Below, piece after piece: positions 12,170 through 23,521 of a stretch of DNA of 64,000 bases. The stretch's first letter is position 1, and each line of letters starts with the position of its first letter. Position numbers and translations under genes: made by a program. The DNA lies in the NCBI RefSeq assembly GCF_008831285.2, contig NC_045148.1, positions 16,470,802 through 16,534,801 on the forward strand, written 5' to 3'. This DNA is from Nymphaea colorata (Eukaryota; Streptophyta; Magnoliopsida; Nymphaeales; Nymphaeaceae). The notes under the pieces are model-generated. The model was not told where the DNA came from, ran no database searches, and saw only the letters and a list, made by a program, of their open reading frames with translations.

Positions 12170-13259
12170 TAAATCTTGGAAGCAAATCAAGGATAAAGTC
12201 TGCTGGCAAATTAAAGATGGCACAAGAGCCAAATTTTGGATTGACAGTTGGACAGGAAGGCCCCTAGCAGCGGTGATTGATGTTAATGACCCAATTCTTG
12301 AGGTTATCAATACTAGAATCACTGTTAGAGAGGTTATGTATGGCCCTAATCAAGCGCTGCGTGATACTGTGAACAGATGGAAGCCTGATATTGCGACACT
12401 CACCATGGTGGATAATCATGCTGATACACTCGTCTGGGCTAATCAGCACTCCTGCCCAATCAATCGAAAACAGATTTGGGAGGCCATCAGGCTGCATAAG
12501 GAAACTGAAAAGTGGCGACAGTATATATGGGTTAAACATGGATTACCAAGGGTCACTTGGACAGTCTACATTGGATGTTATGGCAGAACCATGACTGAAA
12601 ACAGACTCAAAAAACTAGGGATGCAGTTGGCCTCTAGGTGTGTTCTATGCCAAAACCATGAGGAGGATGAAAGCCACTTGTTTTTTGGATGTCCGAAGTC
12701 GAAAATTTTATGGCAATTCATTGCAGCCAAATTCAATCAAAAGATTTCTCGCCAACAGTCCATTAAACAATGCTTTGTTTGGTGGTTTAGAAGGAAATTT
12801 AGAAGAAAACTGTGGGAGGGCATATGGAAAATAACTTTCCACATGGTCATATGGTTCCTATGGCAGTTGAGGAACAAGGTTAAACATGAACATGAACATA
12901 TAGTTGGTGACTACTGCTCTATATTTTGGGAATATTGCAGAGAACAATACCAAAAAGTTAATCGTAATAGAATGAACAGTCAAAGAGTGGGAATCTGGCT
13001 ACGCCAAGGCATCATGGCAGCAGATTGGAGCCTCCAAGAAGGAGTTAGTTATAACATCCACATCGCAACTTGGCATGGTGAAGGTTTGAATCGTACTGCA
13101 GGACTGATTAGATGTTACAATGGAGAATACATGTTTGGAGTCTGTTCTTGGTCGAAAGAAGGGCGAGCATTCTCTGAGAACTGGATCTTGAACAAATGTC
13201 TAGAGAAGATCAATACTTCTGAGCATCTCATTGTTGTACAAGCCAACAATGAGGCTTGA
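12170..13259 (+). pseudogene. LINE ORF2 part 2: zinc-binding RVT region
   Basis: This continues ORF2 in a shifted frame. Landmarks are WKQIKDKVCW at the left, then WVKHGLPRVTW, CVLC and SHLFFGCP of the zf-RVT domain. The terminal stretch GLIRCYNGEYMF...VVQANNEA could be a decayed RNase H fold but lacks the expected acidic residues. Confidence 0.8.
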
Positions 13260-13739
13260 AAAGATAAGCTAGACAAAGTCATCAAAGGTACCACAGACAG
13301 GGCAAGACATCTTTTGCACGTGCAAAGGCTTAACAGCAAATTGAAGTTGGCGTACCATCAGCCTTCAGTGGAAATATGTAGTATGTTGTGTTTGTGTTCC
13401 GGTGATAGGGGATATAAAGAATGCTTTATGGGACAAGTTGGCTGGGATCCCAGTCAACTTTCTTTTTGATAATGTAATCATCCTCACAAGGATGTGATTT
13501 TTTTTGTATATATCCCTATTTTTGTTAATAAAATGGATGAGGGCCTATCCCTCAGCAGGTTTTCACAGGAAGATCTGCAACCTTTATTTATCATACGAAC
13601 AAAAAGACTTGGAAGCAGGAGTTCCTGCTAATACATTATCTTACTGTAGATCATTAGAAACAGAGCTGGACAAACAAGCCAAGGGAAGAAGATGCAAATA
13701 ACAATTCCATATGTAACGTCTCGCAAAGTATTCAAGTCT

Positions 13740-14494
13740 TCAGGGGCATTTGGGCTTTCCACCGTGAGTGGTGATGCTAGCATAGCAAGGGCAGGCCTCC
13801 TTGTTGCCGTAGGTGCCGGGAGGGACGCAGTTGCATCTCTTGCAGCAGCTCCCGCACTCGAACTCGCACCTTTTCTGCCTCGATGCCTTTGAACACCTCA
13901 CACTGCAAGCTTCTGCGCAGTCTGCACCCACAAAAAAACTCACCATCTCAATTAACTGCAAAAGAAGAAGTTCATGGTTGAGAAGCAACGTGTTTGATTG
14001 TCTAGAAACCCGAAGTTGTCCCATTAAGAAGAAGATGAACGAACCTATAGTTTGGAGGAGGGATCTTTCATGTCCCTTGACTTCTGCCTGCGAGAGATAC
14101 ATTTCAAAAAAGCGATGTCAATACATACGAGCGGTGAATCGCAACTGTTTTGAATTTTCTGAAACTTCCAATTGTAAAAAGCATAGAAGAAGACCATATG
14201 ATCAGCAGCGTTAAACTGTTAAGTGCCAATTCTTAGAACTGGACCGCTTTGGATTTGTTTGCAGCGTTGGGTACGTTAAAAGAAGATGCAAAGTTCATGT
14301 GCTAATGCAGTTTGCAGAAAGACTGTGTTTTCTGCGAGAGAGACTGAGAGAAAGAGATCAGAAAGCTTTACTGTTGCAGATTAACCCTGTAGGAGACATA
14401 CCAATTGCAACTCAGACGCAAGTCTGCCCTCAACAAGATGGAACACCAGAAAGGCAAGAGCCGCGAACACAACTACTGGCTTAATGGCATCCAT
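13740..14494 (-). CDS. GASA: GASA/snakin (gibberellin-regulated) cysteine-rich peptide
   Basis: Small secreted or cell-wall peptide. Exons 14494-14402, 14087-14045 and 13921-13740 join in phase to give 105 aa. Exon 1 encodes a signal peptide (MDAIKPVVVFAALAFLVFHL). Exon 2 (43 bp) is a short variable linker (AEVKGHERSLLQTI). Exon 3 holds the GASA domain, starting CAEACSVRC, with all twelve cysteines, the core GSCCKRCNCVPPGTYGN and the end KPKCP. Family roles include growth, hormone response and antimicrobial activity; which of these applies here cannot be told. Confidence 0.95.
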
Positions 14495-14552
14495 GATCAG
14501 AGAAAGAAGAGATAAAGAGAGCCGATGATGAACCTCTATAGCAGCATAACAG

Positions 14553-14560
14553 TATTTATA
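14553..14560 (-). promoter_or_regulatory. TATA box of the GASA gene
   Basis: On the minus strand this reads TATAAATA, about 60 bases before the ATG. A start site about 30 bases downstream leaves a short 5' UTR. Confidence 0.6.
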
Positions 14561-14599
14561 GTGTTGGAGGACGAGTCATCCACGGCAGAGGCTCGTTTA

Positions 14600-15699
14600 G
14601 GGGAAGGCAAAAGGCTCATTCTGAGCAATGCTGATCCAACAAATTAACAAAAAGAAGTTTGAAAAGAAGAAGAAAAGTTTTAAGCATCGATTCCCTGACC
14701 CCCACTGAGCCCACATTCCTTGGACTCACAGAAGGAAGGTGCAGTAACTCCTCTGTGCAGACCGCGTTGGTTTCTTTTAAATGCGTCACTCTACATAGGA
14801 TCGAACTATACATCTCCGAATCGGCCTTTTCATTCATCTTCAACCACATTGAAACGAATCATTTAATTATCACACTCATTAGTATTTTAACTTAGCAACA
14901 TTCAAACCTACAGAGCATCATGGATAATTCTCAGTATAAAGAAGAATCAAGACAGCATTTTCCTGCCACTGGAAGAAGCTCCGATTCATCTCCAGCTCTC
15001 CTGCTTCGACTCGTCCGTCCGATCCGAGTCGATATAGGGGTCAATTTGATAAATAGATGTTTAATGATATTAGTCCACCGATAATGACGATCAATTTATA
15101 TAGTTTTTGGATGCATCTTATGATGCATGCTACTAAGGGATTCACACACCTTGCAACGTGGTCAAGTTAAGTTCCAAGTCTAGGCTTACACAGTTACATT
15201 AGACGAGTAAATTAATGTTTCATTCCAGAATGGGGAAGGGTGTTCAAGAATGGAAGACAAATTGAAGAAGATCAAGCATACGTGCACTTTCTAGGCCAGA
15301 AAATTGTAGGACCTTTAAGAAAGTTTGAACTTTTTATGTTATGGTGAAAAAGAAAAGGTACCTCAAAGGGGGCCTTCTTTCTTTATAAGTTATTGCATCC
15401 AGAAAAATCTGTCATAAATAATTCTTCTCATGACAGGCTCGGTAATATGCAAAGATGCCAAAATAGGGTAAATTGCAAATTGGATTGATCTGTATAAAAC
15501 ATGATCTAGCATCCAGAGATGTTTAGTTTACGTTGTGTGTGCTAATGCTTGTGCAACAAATAAATAATTTTGACTACGAAAACACAGAAAGAGATGAAAA
15601 ACTTATTCTTAGGATTTGTGGGTAGAACTTTAGCAATAATACTGCTATCTTGCTAGGTAGGGAAAATGTGATGCAACTTCCACTATTTTATTTCAGATT
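14600..15699. other. Intergenic spacer
   Basis: It lies between the GASA promoter and the 3' end of the kinase-phosphatase gene. I see no gene or clear repeat. Confidence 0.5.
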
Positions 15700-18600
15700 T
15701 CAGAATATTCTTTCTGCAGTAGATACGGGACGAAGGAAGATAACAATAACAGTGACGTTGTCTTTGCTTCCTCTTTCAACAGCTTCTGTGGCAAGTCGTT
15801 TAGCACACATGGTAGGCTCTTTGACAGTATCCCGGATGATGGGAACCACCTCATCATTACCTAACACATCCCACAAACCATCACTAGCCATCACCTGCGT
15901 CATTTGCATCAAATTGTTTTAGACATTACTTCAAATGTTAGCAATAATTAGAAACAAGAATGAAAAAGCAACCACAATTAAGAGATCAAACCTCTCATCC
16001 ATCTAATTGTTAACCAGATGAGTTGATTAAAAAGATTACGAAGGACTTGTATTTTTAGCAAAGATATGCATGTCATGTACCCATTAGAGACACCAAAATA
16101 AGAAAACCAGACTCTGGTTCAGATTGTTTCAAAATCAAACTTCAGTCCTCATCACAGAGAAGAAAATGCAGGTTACCAGCATTTTCCTTTCAGTTCCTCC
16201 TGTACTTGGCCCAAATGGATATCAATCGGGCAGGTAATCAAGGACACTAACCTTCTAAAAAGCAATTGATTTACATGCTGGCAACTCTAGTAGTAACTAA
16301 CAGCAAAACTTAAAAAATGCAGGAAGGCAGATATTTGACAATACCAAAAATTCATCATCAGATGACAGATCTGTTTCTGTTATTTCAGGCTCTGCAGTCA
16401 CAGCAGGCTTCAAATCATCATCTCCAATTGACCGTGTCACCTGTGAACATAAGTTTCAGGAACAGGAAGTGCCGAATGCAACCAATGATTTCAATAGAAC
16501 AACTGTAATTGTATTTATTAAGCCAAACGAGAAAGCTTTCTAAAAGCGATACTCAGTACAGCCTTGCAGTGTCGTTTCGAAGTGGAACAGATTGGTGACA
16601 AAATTAATTGGTAACCATATAAACTGGAAAGAATGGAGGAATGACAAACACCCTATCTGCTCTTATGAGCCTAGATAACCTGCAGTGCAGCTGGACCAAT
16701 CCTCCATGTGTCAATCTGCCATTTGACTTCTCCTCCAGCCCGAATAATTCGTTCCCTTTCCTGGGGACAGCTAGCTACATGATCCTGCATTTTGCCTAAC
16801 CTTTAGTAAGCAGTAAAAATGCACTTCAATTTCTTAACGAAGGTGAATTTCATAATCTGAAATATCAATATGTTTAACCTTTGAAAGAGCATAGGCTTGC
16901 CCATCGCGACATAGGATTGTTCTGCAATCACCAGCATTTGCAACAAAAAGTTTGTTTCCTACTATCAAAGCTGTAATTGCTGTGCAGCCAGGATGGAAAT
17001 TCCTTTGTTTGCTTCTTAAAAGTTGACATGATTTCAACTGTTCTCTGAACTCAATATCAGTTCTCAGGAATGAATCTGATAGTGCATCTGAGGGACTGCA
17101 TAGGCAATCAATGTCTCAGAAACCACAATATAAGCACATTCAAAAACATATAAAAGGCTAGCAAACCTTTTCATTGCACCAGAGGCTCGTAAGAATTGAG
17201 GTATAGTTTTTACAGCAAATTCTGCAGCTGCGGCACCTAAACAAGGGAAATAAGTACTACTTAGAGTTACAGCATTCGTCATGAGAAGGGAAGATGATAC
17301 ATACAGTTTTACGAACCTCTATGACCATCAAATATCCCAAAGAAGGAGATGTCTTTTATGCTATCCATATGAGGCAATAAAAAGTGTGTATCCTCCATGG
17401 ACTCCCTTCTACCACATGTTGAAAATGATCCACATGACAACGTGGGATGATAAAGAAAGGAATGCTGAAGCCACACGGTGAAGTTTGCACCATCAGTTGT
17501 TGCATGGTTAGTGAATGCCATTCCTCTAGCTGACCAGCTAGTTTCTATTTGAGTTTGATGATTTTGGCTATCCACTGAATGCTCTTTCAGCAAAACATCC
17601 TTTTTTATATCATCTGGTTCTTGTATGGCCTTATTCATGATAATATCTAGTTCCTCAACTATCTCAGCAAATAGTGGTCTCTTCTGAGGATCTGGATCCC
17701 AGCATCTCATTATCAATGACTGCAAGCTCGATGGAGCACCTGACTTGGCACCAGCTAATACTGGACGCAACCCTTCTGATACTATGGCTGATGTGAGCTG
17801 CTGCTCAGTATAGGTCATCTCGAGAACTGTATGAGCCTGAAAGCAAGGTCAAAAGAAAGATACCTGATGTCAGGAGAGAGTGTTAATAACGAATCAGTGA
17901 AACGGATACTCAGGCACCATATTGGAAGATATATCAGAATAACCAAGCTAACAAAGGAGAATGCAAAAAATTTGATGAGCAAGACTGAGACCTAGAATAC
18001 TCTAGTAAAACTGACTGTATTCTGCCGGATGGATAGCATACCAAAACCAAACAACTAGATCAAGTCTCAAGATCAAGTTTCATGCATCGTGGATCACAGT
18101 CAGGTGATGTGATTGACCTTCTACAAACTTTCCGCTATAAACAACCAGGAATACACAATTACCTGGGCTTCCGCGCGAAGGTCTGTGTAAGGAACCACAC
18201 CTGTAAGAAGTTCGCTGTAAAAGGAGAAATGTGAAAAAGGAAAAAGTTAGAAGATGAAAATCATGGCAGAAGAGTATAGGTCAAAGGGATGGCACTGAAG
18301 TATTTAGGCGTTCCGCACAATTATATCAGATTTATCATAAAGCAGTGACTTGGCAAACACAAACACAGAAATACATGGTTCTATGACTTGGAACGCTTAC
18401 TTGGCCGTTATTGCAAAACTATAAACATCTGATTTCTCAGTATGCACATCCTTTCTTAATATTTCGGGTGCCATATAAATTAAAGTTCCAACCATATTCT
18501 TCTTGTGGAAACCTCCAGTTGGCTTGCCAGAAGATTTCCAATTTTGAGAAGAGATGTGATGAATATCTTTCTTAAATGTCGCCAGACCAAAATCAGAAAG

Positions 18601-20134
18601 ACGGGGCTGAAGTTCGCTGTCAAGCTGCAACAGATAATTGAAAAACAATTACATTGATGAACTGTATACCTTGTAACAACATATTCTACAACTCCACAGA
18701 CAATTTATGGCGGTCGTTTGAGCCTGCCTATTTGCTCAGGATGTGAAAGCATAAGATTCATTTGAATCCCTTGGAACTCAAACCCAAGAGTCTTTCTTAT
18801 TGGGACATGGGTGCGGGGGGCTTAGGTGGTATTGAGTGGGAGAACAGGGGATCTTCTCCTATGAGGAATTTGAGATGCCTTGCTTGCTGTTGCTCAGCCA
18901 TTGGAAAGGCCTCACACTTTGGCATGACTGGAACATCATTTAGACAGGCCGGAGCTGCCACCTCACTGCCCAGTCCAGCTCAGGATATCAGATCAGACGT
19001 CTGAGTCGTTCAAATGCCTTGAGAAGTTTCAGATGGCCAGGCAGTGATCATTCACACAAGTACATGCAAATGACTTGGAATCCCAGACACAGGTCAAGCT
19101 ATCAATCCAGCTCTCGTTACATGATTAAAAGACCAATTCAAACGATCCTAAAGTACGACGAGGGAGAGAGAGAGAGAAGCATACAAGAATGTTTGCTGGT
19201 TTGACGTCCCTATGTGCAATCCCCACGCTGTGTAAGTACCTCAGCCCTTTTGCTGAACAATAAGTAGCCGTCAGGAACGTTACTTCTAACATTCTATGTT
19301 TTCATAAATCGCAGTAAAGAAGCCAAAGAACAATATGGACAAGCTAACAGACAATTAAAACATCTCCAAGGAGAACTGCAAAACGCATCACAACAGAATC
19401 GTACACTAATCACGTCAGTGTTAGCATAGTTGTTTGGATCCGATAACTAACACCTCAATTTTCAGAAGCGTATTGAGATAATACGAGGAAGAACGAACCT
19501 AGAGCAATCATGATGGACAACGCTTGGTGGATTGATGGGCTCCATTCTCGAACATGTAATGCGTCCGCCAAGTTTCCGCCTTCATAGAATTCAAAGAAGA
19601 ACATGTAATTCGGTGGTCTGGCATGTGCTGCAGCTAACGTGGCTATGCCCGGATGATCCACCATGCTAAAATTCATAAAAAACATCAATTTCCATCAAAA
19701 TATGAACCACCCATATCGGTTTTTCCTCAAAAACCTATAATTGGAAGCAAGAACGAGGAGCCTTCTGCGAATTCACTGACCACATCAATTGGAGTTCGGT
19801 ATGAAATCGGTTGAGATCGTCCGACGTCGACAAGACAGGCTTCTTGGCAGCCACTTTTTTGCCAGCCAGCGTTGCTTCATACACGACGCTCTCAGACCCT
19901 TCATCGAAGGAGAATGGACTGTGTAAATTCAAGGTGGATTTTCTCGGGTTCAACCAGAAATTCGAGCGCAGTGAAGAGAAATCCAGCTTGTGCTAATGGA
20001 TAAAGGGAAGAAACGGGTTTACCTCGGGCGATTGGAGAAGAGAGGGAATAGGAGGAAGGGTGGAGATGAAGAGGGATGGTATCGCTTCTACAGCAGCCTC
20101 GGATGCAAGTGTTTGGTTCCATGATTTGCACCAT
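15700..20134 (-). CDS. Protein kinase and PP2C-like domain-containing protein
   Basis: One polypeptide with an N-terminal Ser/Thr kinase and a C-terminal PP2C phosphatase, the plant type represented by At2g40860. Twelve exons (20134-20023, 19898-19781, 19665-19499, 19252-19185, 18624-18401, 18214-18163, 17836-17317, 17236-17167, 17095-16879, 16784-16680, 16440-16345, 15894-15700) join in phase to 647 aa. Kinase: Lys56, HRDVKPAN (146-153), DFG (166-168), APE (207-209). The Gly loop is IARGSESVVY, with one of three usual glycines. PP2C: MED (394-396), DGHRG (417-421), [21 protein letters not shown] (Asp588) and GSKDN (Asp628), so the metal ligands look intact. Start chosen at [15 protein letters not shown], which fits the family N-terminus. 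Confidence 0.93.
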
Positions 20135-20174
20135 TTCTTGCTCGTTCCTCCTCAATTTTTCCACGCTCTTCACC

Positions 20175-20176
20175 TC

Positions 20177-20208
<32 letters not shown>
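20175..20208. repeat. (CT)n microsatellite in the 5' leader of the kinase-PP2C gene
   Basis: CT dinucleotides run about 34 bases, starting some 40 bases upstream of the start codon. Read on the coding strand it is a GA tract, a common feature of plant 5' leaders. Confidence 0.85.
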
Positions 20209-20211
<3 letters not shown>

Positions 20212-21724
20212 ACAAAATTTCCCTCGCTTTATGGGAGGGAAAGAAACGCAATCGCTTACGTCAATCTTCGAATTTTTTTCCTATTCATCCGCATCTTACG
20301 AACAATTCCCATATTTGTTCCTGCCTTGAGGCTGGATCTGGATCGTCCTCACCTTTTACTTAGCCATTGCAAATTGGTTTTTGTAGTCAAACTTGATATA
20401 GAAAAATGTTTTCCTTCAACAGATGATTGAATGGGGGCACAGGCAATTTTAAATCGCTTAAATTCATTCCTCATAACATAATTATGGGCCTCGAAATTTA
20501 CTTGCAAATCATTTAGAACTTTGAAGGACCCAGGCAATTTTTGTTTAAAATTTTAAAAAATCGTGTTTTATAATTTCTAAAGGCTAAAAGCAAACTTGTC
20601 TGATCCTTTTGAGAACAAAAAAAAATCCCAATATCCTTCTGTCGCTTCTAAAAAAAAATCCCAATATCCTTCTGTCGCTAAATTATTGTTTTCCTATTCG
20701 CCCTTAAAAAATTTTAATATGTCCACTAGAAAAGGTAAAAATATAAATGATACCAAAAACTACGCTAACCCTTCTTTTATTACGAAGCCGATCGAGTGTA
20801 TATATATATACATATATATATACTCCATGCAGTCCACACCTAGGCTCCTGTTTTAGAGCCAAAAAGCCGTCAAAATGAAAAATATATCATCAAAATTTGA
20901 TGAGATGTACATGAATTTAAAATATATGTTATTGATCTTAGTTTCGAGGCTATCAAACACAATTTTATTTTTATGTTATGGGATTAAAGGACGATTTGTG
21001 CATTAAGATATTTCACCATCGTATGTGGAATATTCTAACAAATAACTTAAGTTGCGTTTTGATAGCCAAAGATCTTAGATCCAAGACTTTATAAAAAGTT
21101 GTATTTTAAAAGATTGAGATAGTATGAATTTTAAATCTATGCATCATGATAAAAATGCATTTAAGGTTGAATCAAGGGTGGTCTGATCTTAATTATGGAT
21201 ATGAGATTCTAGGATTTTGTATCAAAATAATTGCTCCTTACAGAATAAAATGCTTACTGCAACTTCATAAAATGTTTGCATCTGCATTTTACTAAAAACT
21301 GCTATTTTTTTTTTTTACTGATAAATTAACCCATCCGAGAAAATAGTTAGGGTTTTTACTGGCAGTTAGAAAAACTCGAAGGCATCGCGGGCATTGACAA
21401 AAACGATAGGTCTGTTTTCGACATTAGGGTCTGTAAAATGGACCTTAAGTGAAACGTTTCAGTAATAAAAGCGGGAGTATCGGAGTTAGGGCCTGTTGAG
21501 TTCCTCCTGTGGCGGCCGTCGTAGAGGTGGGCGCGAGGGATTACTCGCGTCATTTCTCTCTCTCTCATAATCGAAGAGGACGGATATCTGAAATAATAGC
21601 GAAGAGGACGGGGATCTGAAACAGCAGCGAGGAAGAGGAAGCATTGAAGAAGAAGAAGAAGAGATCTGTATTGTAAGAGCGTAACCCTCCCTTCCCAGTC
21701 TATTTCATTTTATTTTTCTTCTTT

Positions 21725-21729
<5 letters not shown>
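20209..21729. other. Divergent intergenic region
   Basis: AT-rich spacer between the kinase-PP2C gene (minus) and the coiled-coil gene (plus). It contains a short TA tract at about 20799-20822, a direct repeat of AAAAAAATCCCAATATCCTT at about 20620-20670, and a GGATTT/AAATCC-type stretch at 21045-21230. Confidence 0.5.

Positions 21730-21772
<43 letters not shown>
21730..21772 (+). repeat. (GA)n microsatellite in the leader of the coiled-coil gene
   Basis: An uninterrupted GA run of about 43 bases. Open frames read through it (RERERE) are artefacts. A 5' UTR intron from a GTAAGA at about 21674 to the CTAG before 22299 is possible. Confidence 0.85.
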
Positions 21773-21775
<3 letters not shown>

Positions 21776-22315
21776 AGGTGTCTTCTTCTCATTGTCCTTT
21801 CATTTTCGCCCGTTCATTTCTCTGTCGCCTTTTTCAGTCTTGATTCTTCTTATCGTCTTTTTCTCGCATTCCTCCCTGTTTCTTTCTTGTGTGAAGTTTC
21901 GCTGCCAAGAAGTAACGCAAGTCTATTGCATCTGGCGATTTCGCCATATCCAAAATCAATTCCTTGGAAGGTGGGAGCCCATTCTTGTTCAGTTTTCCCT
22001 TCTTTCCCGTTCAAGTCCATTAAGCAACATTCTGGTGTCCGAGAAAAGTGCCTTTTCACCTCTTCCTTCTCCTTTTTCTGTTACCTTTTCCTTCGCCCCT
22101 CCTCCTTTCTGTTTGTCTGTTGATGGCATTTTCTATTTTTCTTTCTTTCTGTTTGCTTTTTTAACTTTTTTGATGATTATTTCCTTTAACGTATTGCATG
22201 TCATTTTAATTTTTTTGCCTTCCTGGAATCCATGTTGCTGTCTTGAGTTCTTTTTTCTCTTTTCCTTTTGTAATATGGTTTCTCTATGACTGTCTAGTTC
22301 GAAACCTCTGCAACT

Positions 22316-23521
22316 ATGAATACCGAGGAGACCTCGAATGACGGAAACCAAGAGCGCGGAGAAGAAATCGTCGTGAAATCAACAGGAGGTGAACTGCCCC
22401 TCAACGATGGGGTCCTTGCCCAGAAGGTTCAAGAAATCGTGGACTTGAAGGAGAAGATTTCGTCTCTTGAGGACGAGCGCGACGATTTGCAAAGCCTGGT
22501 TGGGGAACAGGCGTCGAAAATGATGTCCGCCATTGAATCGAGTGAAGAATCCAAACGGAGGGCGGCCGAGACGAGTTCGAGATTAGAAGAAGTGCTTCAG
22601 CAACTGGACGAAGCCAACTCCACTGTGAGCGCTCTCCAACAGGAGCAGAATATGTTGAAGTCAGTGGCTTCTCGGGCGGCCGAGCTTGAAATCCAGGTCG
22701 TGCGCTTGCAGCACGACCTCATTTCCACCATGAACGAGAAGGAAGAGATGGCCACCGAGATGGAGGATCTGAGGGTTTCGCTTGAGGAGGTCCGGAAAGC
22801 TGCAGAGTCAAAAGAGTTGGTGATCAAAGACCTTGAAAATGAGAGAGATTCACTGAAGGAGAAGGTTAAAGAGCAGGATCACAGATTGGAAATCCTCACT
22901 AGGGAATTGGAGGAGAGTTTACTGCAATCAAAATCAAAATTGGAAGAGGAGAAGCGCACATTGGACAATGCAAACAAGAAACTGATGTCCATCGAAAGCC
23001 AGTGTGAGTTGCAGGATGAGAAGATAAGAACACTCAAGACTCATCTTAGAGAAGGTGAGGTGGAACGCAAAAAGGCTGCCGATGCACTCATGGAGAAGGA
23101 AGCAGAGGTCGGCCGATTGGTGCGAGAATTAGATGCACTCAAGTCACAATTAAAGGAGACTTTGGAGGAAAAGGGAGTTCTTGAGGAGCTATCCAAAAAC
23201 AGCGATACAAAACTGAGGGAGGAGAATGAAGCTATGAAGAAGAAATTGGATGTCGAGATGGGGAGCTTAGATTTGAAGGAAAAGGAAATCAAGGCTTTGG
23301 AGAAGACGGTTGGGGACCTCGGTTCGAAGTTGGAAGCGGCTGAAGCAGTGCACAAAGGCTTGATTGAGAAATTTGAATCAAGTGAAAAAAGAAGCTCAAA
23401 GGGAGTACCTGCTCAAGAAGGTGTTGGGAAGTTGCCATGGCCGCTGGCTGCTGCAGCATCAACTGGGACGTTGGCAGCTGCTGCTTTCATGGCTTACCTT
23501 AAGTATTCCAAGCAAAGGTAG
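22316..23521 (+). CDS. Tail-anchored coiled-coil protein, PMD (peroxisome/mitochondrion division factor)-like
   Basis: A single open frame of 401 aa. Residues about 30-365 are nearly continuous heptad-type coiled coil rich in E, K and L (examples LKEKISSLEDERDDL and ELDALKSQLKETLEE). Near the C-terminus is one hydrophobic segment, WPLAAAASTGTLAAAAFMAYL (about 374-394), followed by the basic tail KYSKQR. This is tail-anchor architecture with the protein facing the cytosol. It matches plant PMD1/PMD2, which sit on peroxisomes and mitochondria and affect their division. The assignment rests on architecture; other tail-anchored coiled-coil proteins look alike. The stop TAG overlaps an AAAG/GTAGG donor-like site, so a spliced extension is possible. 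Confidence 0.75.
   Translation: MNTEETSNDGNQERGEEIVVKSTGGELPLNDGVLAQKVQEIVDLKEKISSLEDERDDLQSLVGEQASKMMSAIESSEESKRRAAETSSRLEEVLQQLDEANSTVSALQQEQNMLKSVASRAAELEIQVVRLQHDLISTMNEKEEMATEMEDLRVSLEEVRKAAESKELVIKDLENERDSLKEKVKEQDHRLEILTRELEESLLQSKSKLEEEKRTLDNANKKLMSIESQCELQDEKIRTLKTHLREGEVERKKAADALMEKEAEVGRLVRELDALKSQLKETLEEKGVLEELSKNSDTKLREENEAMKKKLDVEMGSLDLKEKEIKALEKTVGDLGSKLEAAEAVHKGLIEKFESSEKRSSKGVPAQEGVGKLPWPLAAAASTGTLAAAAFMAYLKYSKQR

Larger units (their letters stand above)
9596..13560 (+). mobile_element. 5'-truncated, inactive L1-type LINE
   Basis: Plant non-LTR retrotransposon. The frame from about 9630 to 11991 holds the C-terminal half of an APE endonuclease (LGDFN, KIDHCF, SDHNPI), then a reverse transcriptase with FRPISLCN, KIDFSKAYD, GLRQGDPLSP and the catalytic FYADD (about 11485). 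A TGA at 11989 and a shift near 12155 break the frame. After the shift come WQIKDGTRAKFW and a zinc-binding RVT domain (CVLC, SHLFFGCP; about 12540-12720). A degenerate stretch with possible RNase H traces stops at 13259. The T-rich, AATAAA-containing 3' end reaches about 13560. ORF1 and the N-terminal half of the endonuclease are missing. Confidence 0.93.

Noticed and set aside
21723-22289. 188-codon frame starting RERERE
   Set aside because: It begins in the GA tract and continues through T-rich leader or intron sequence giving only F, S and L runs; no domain.
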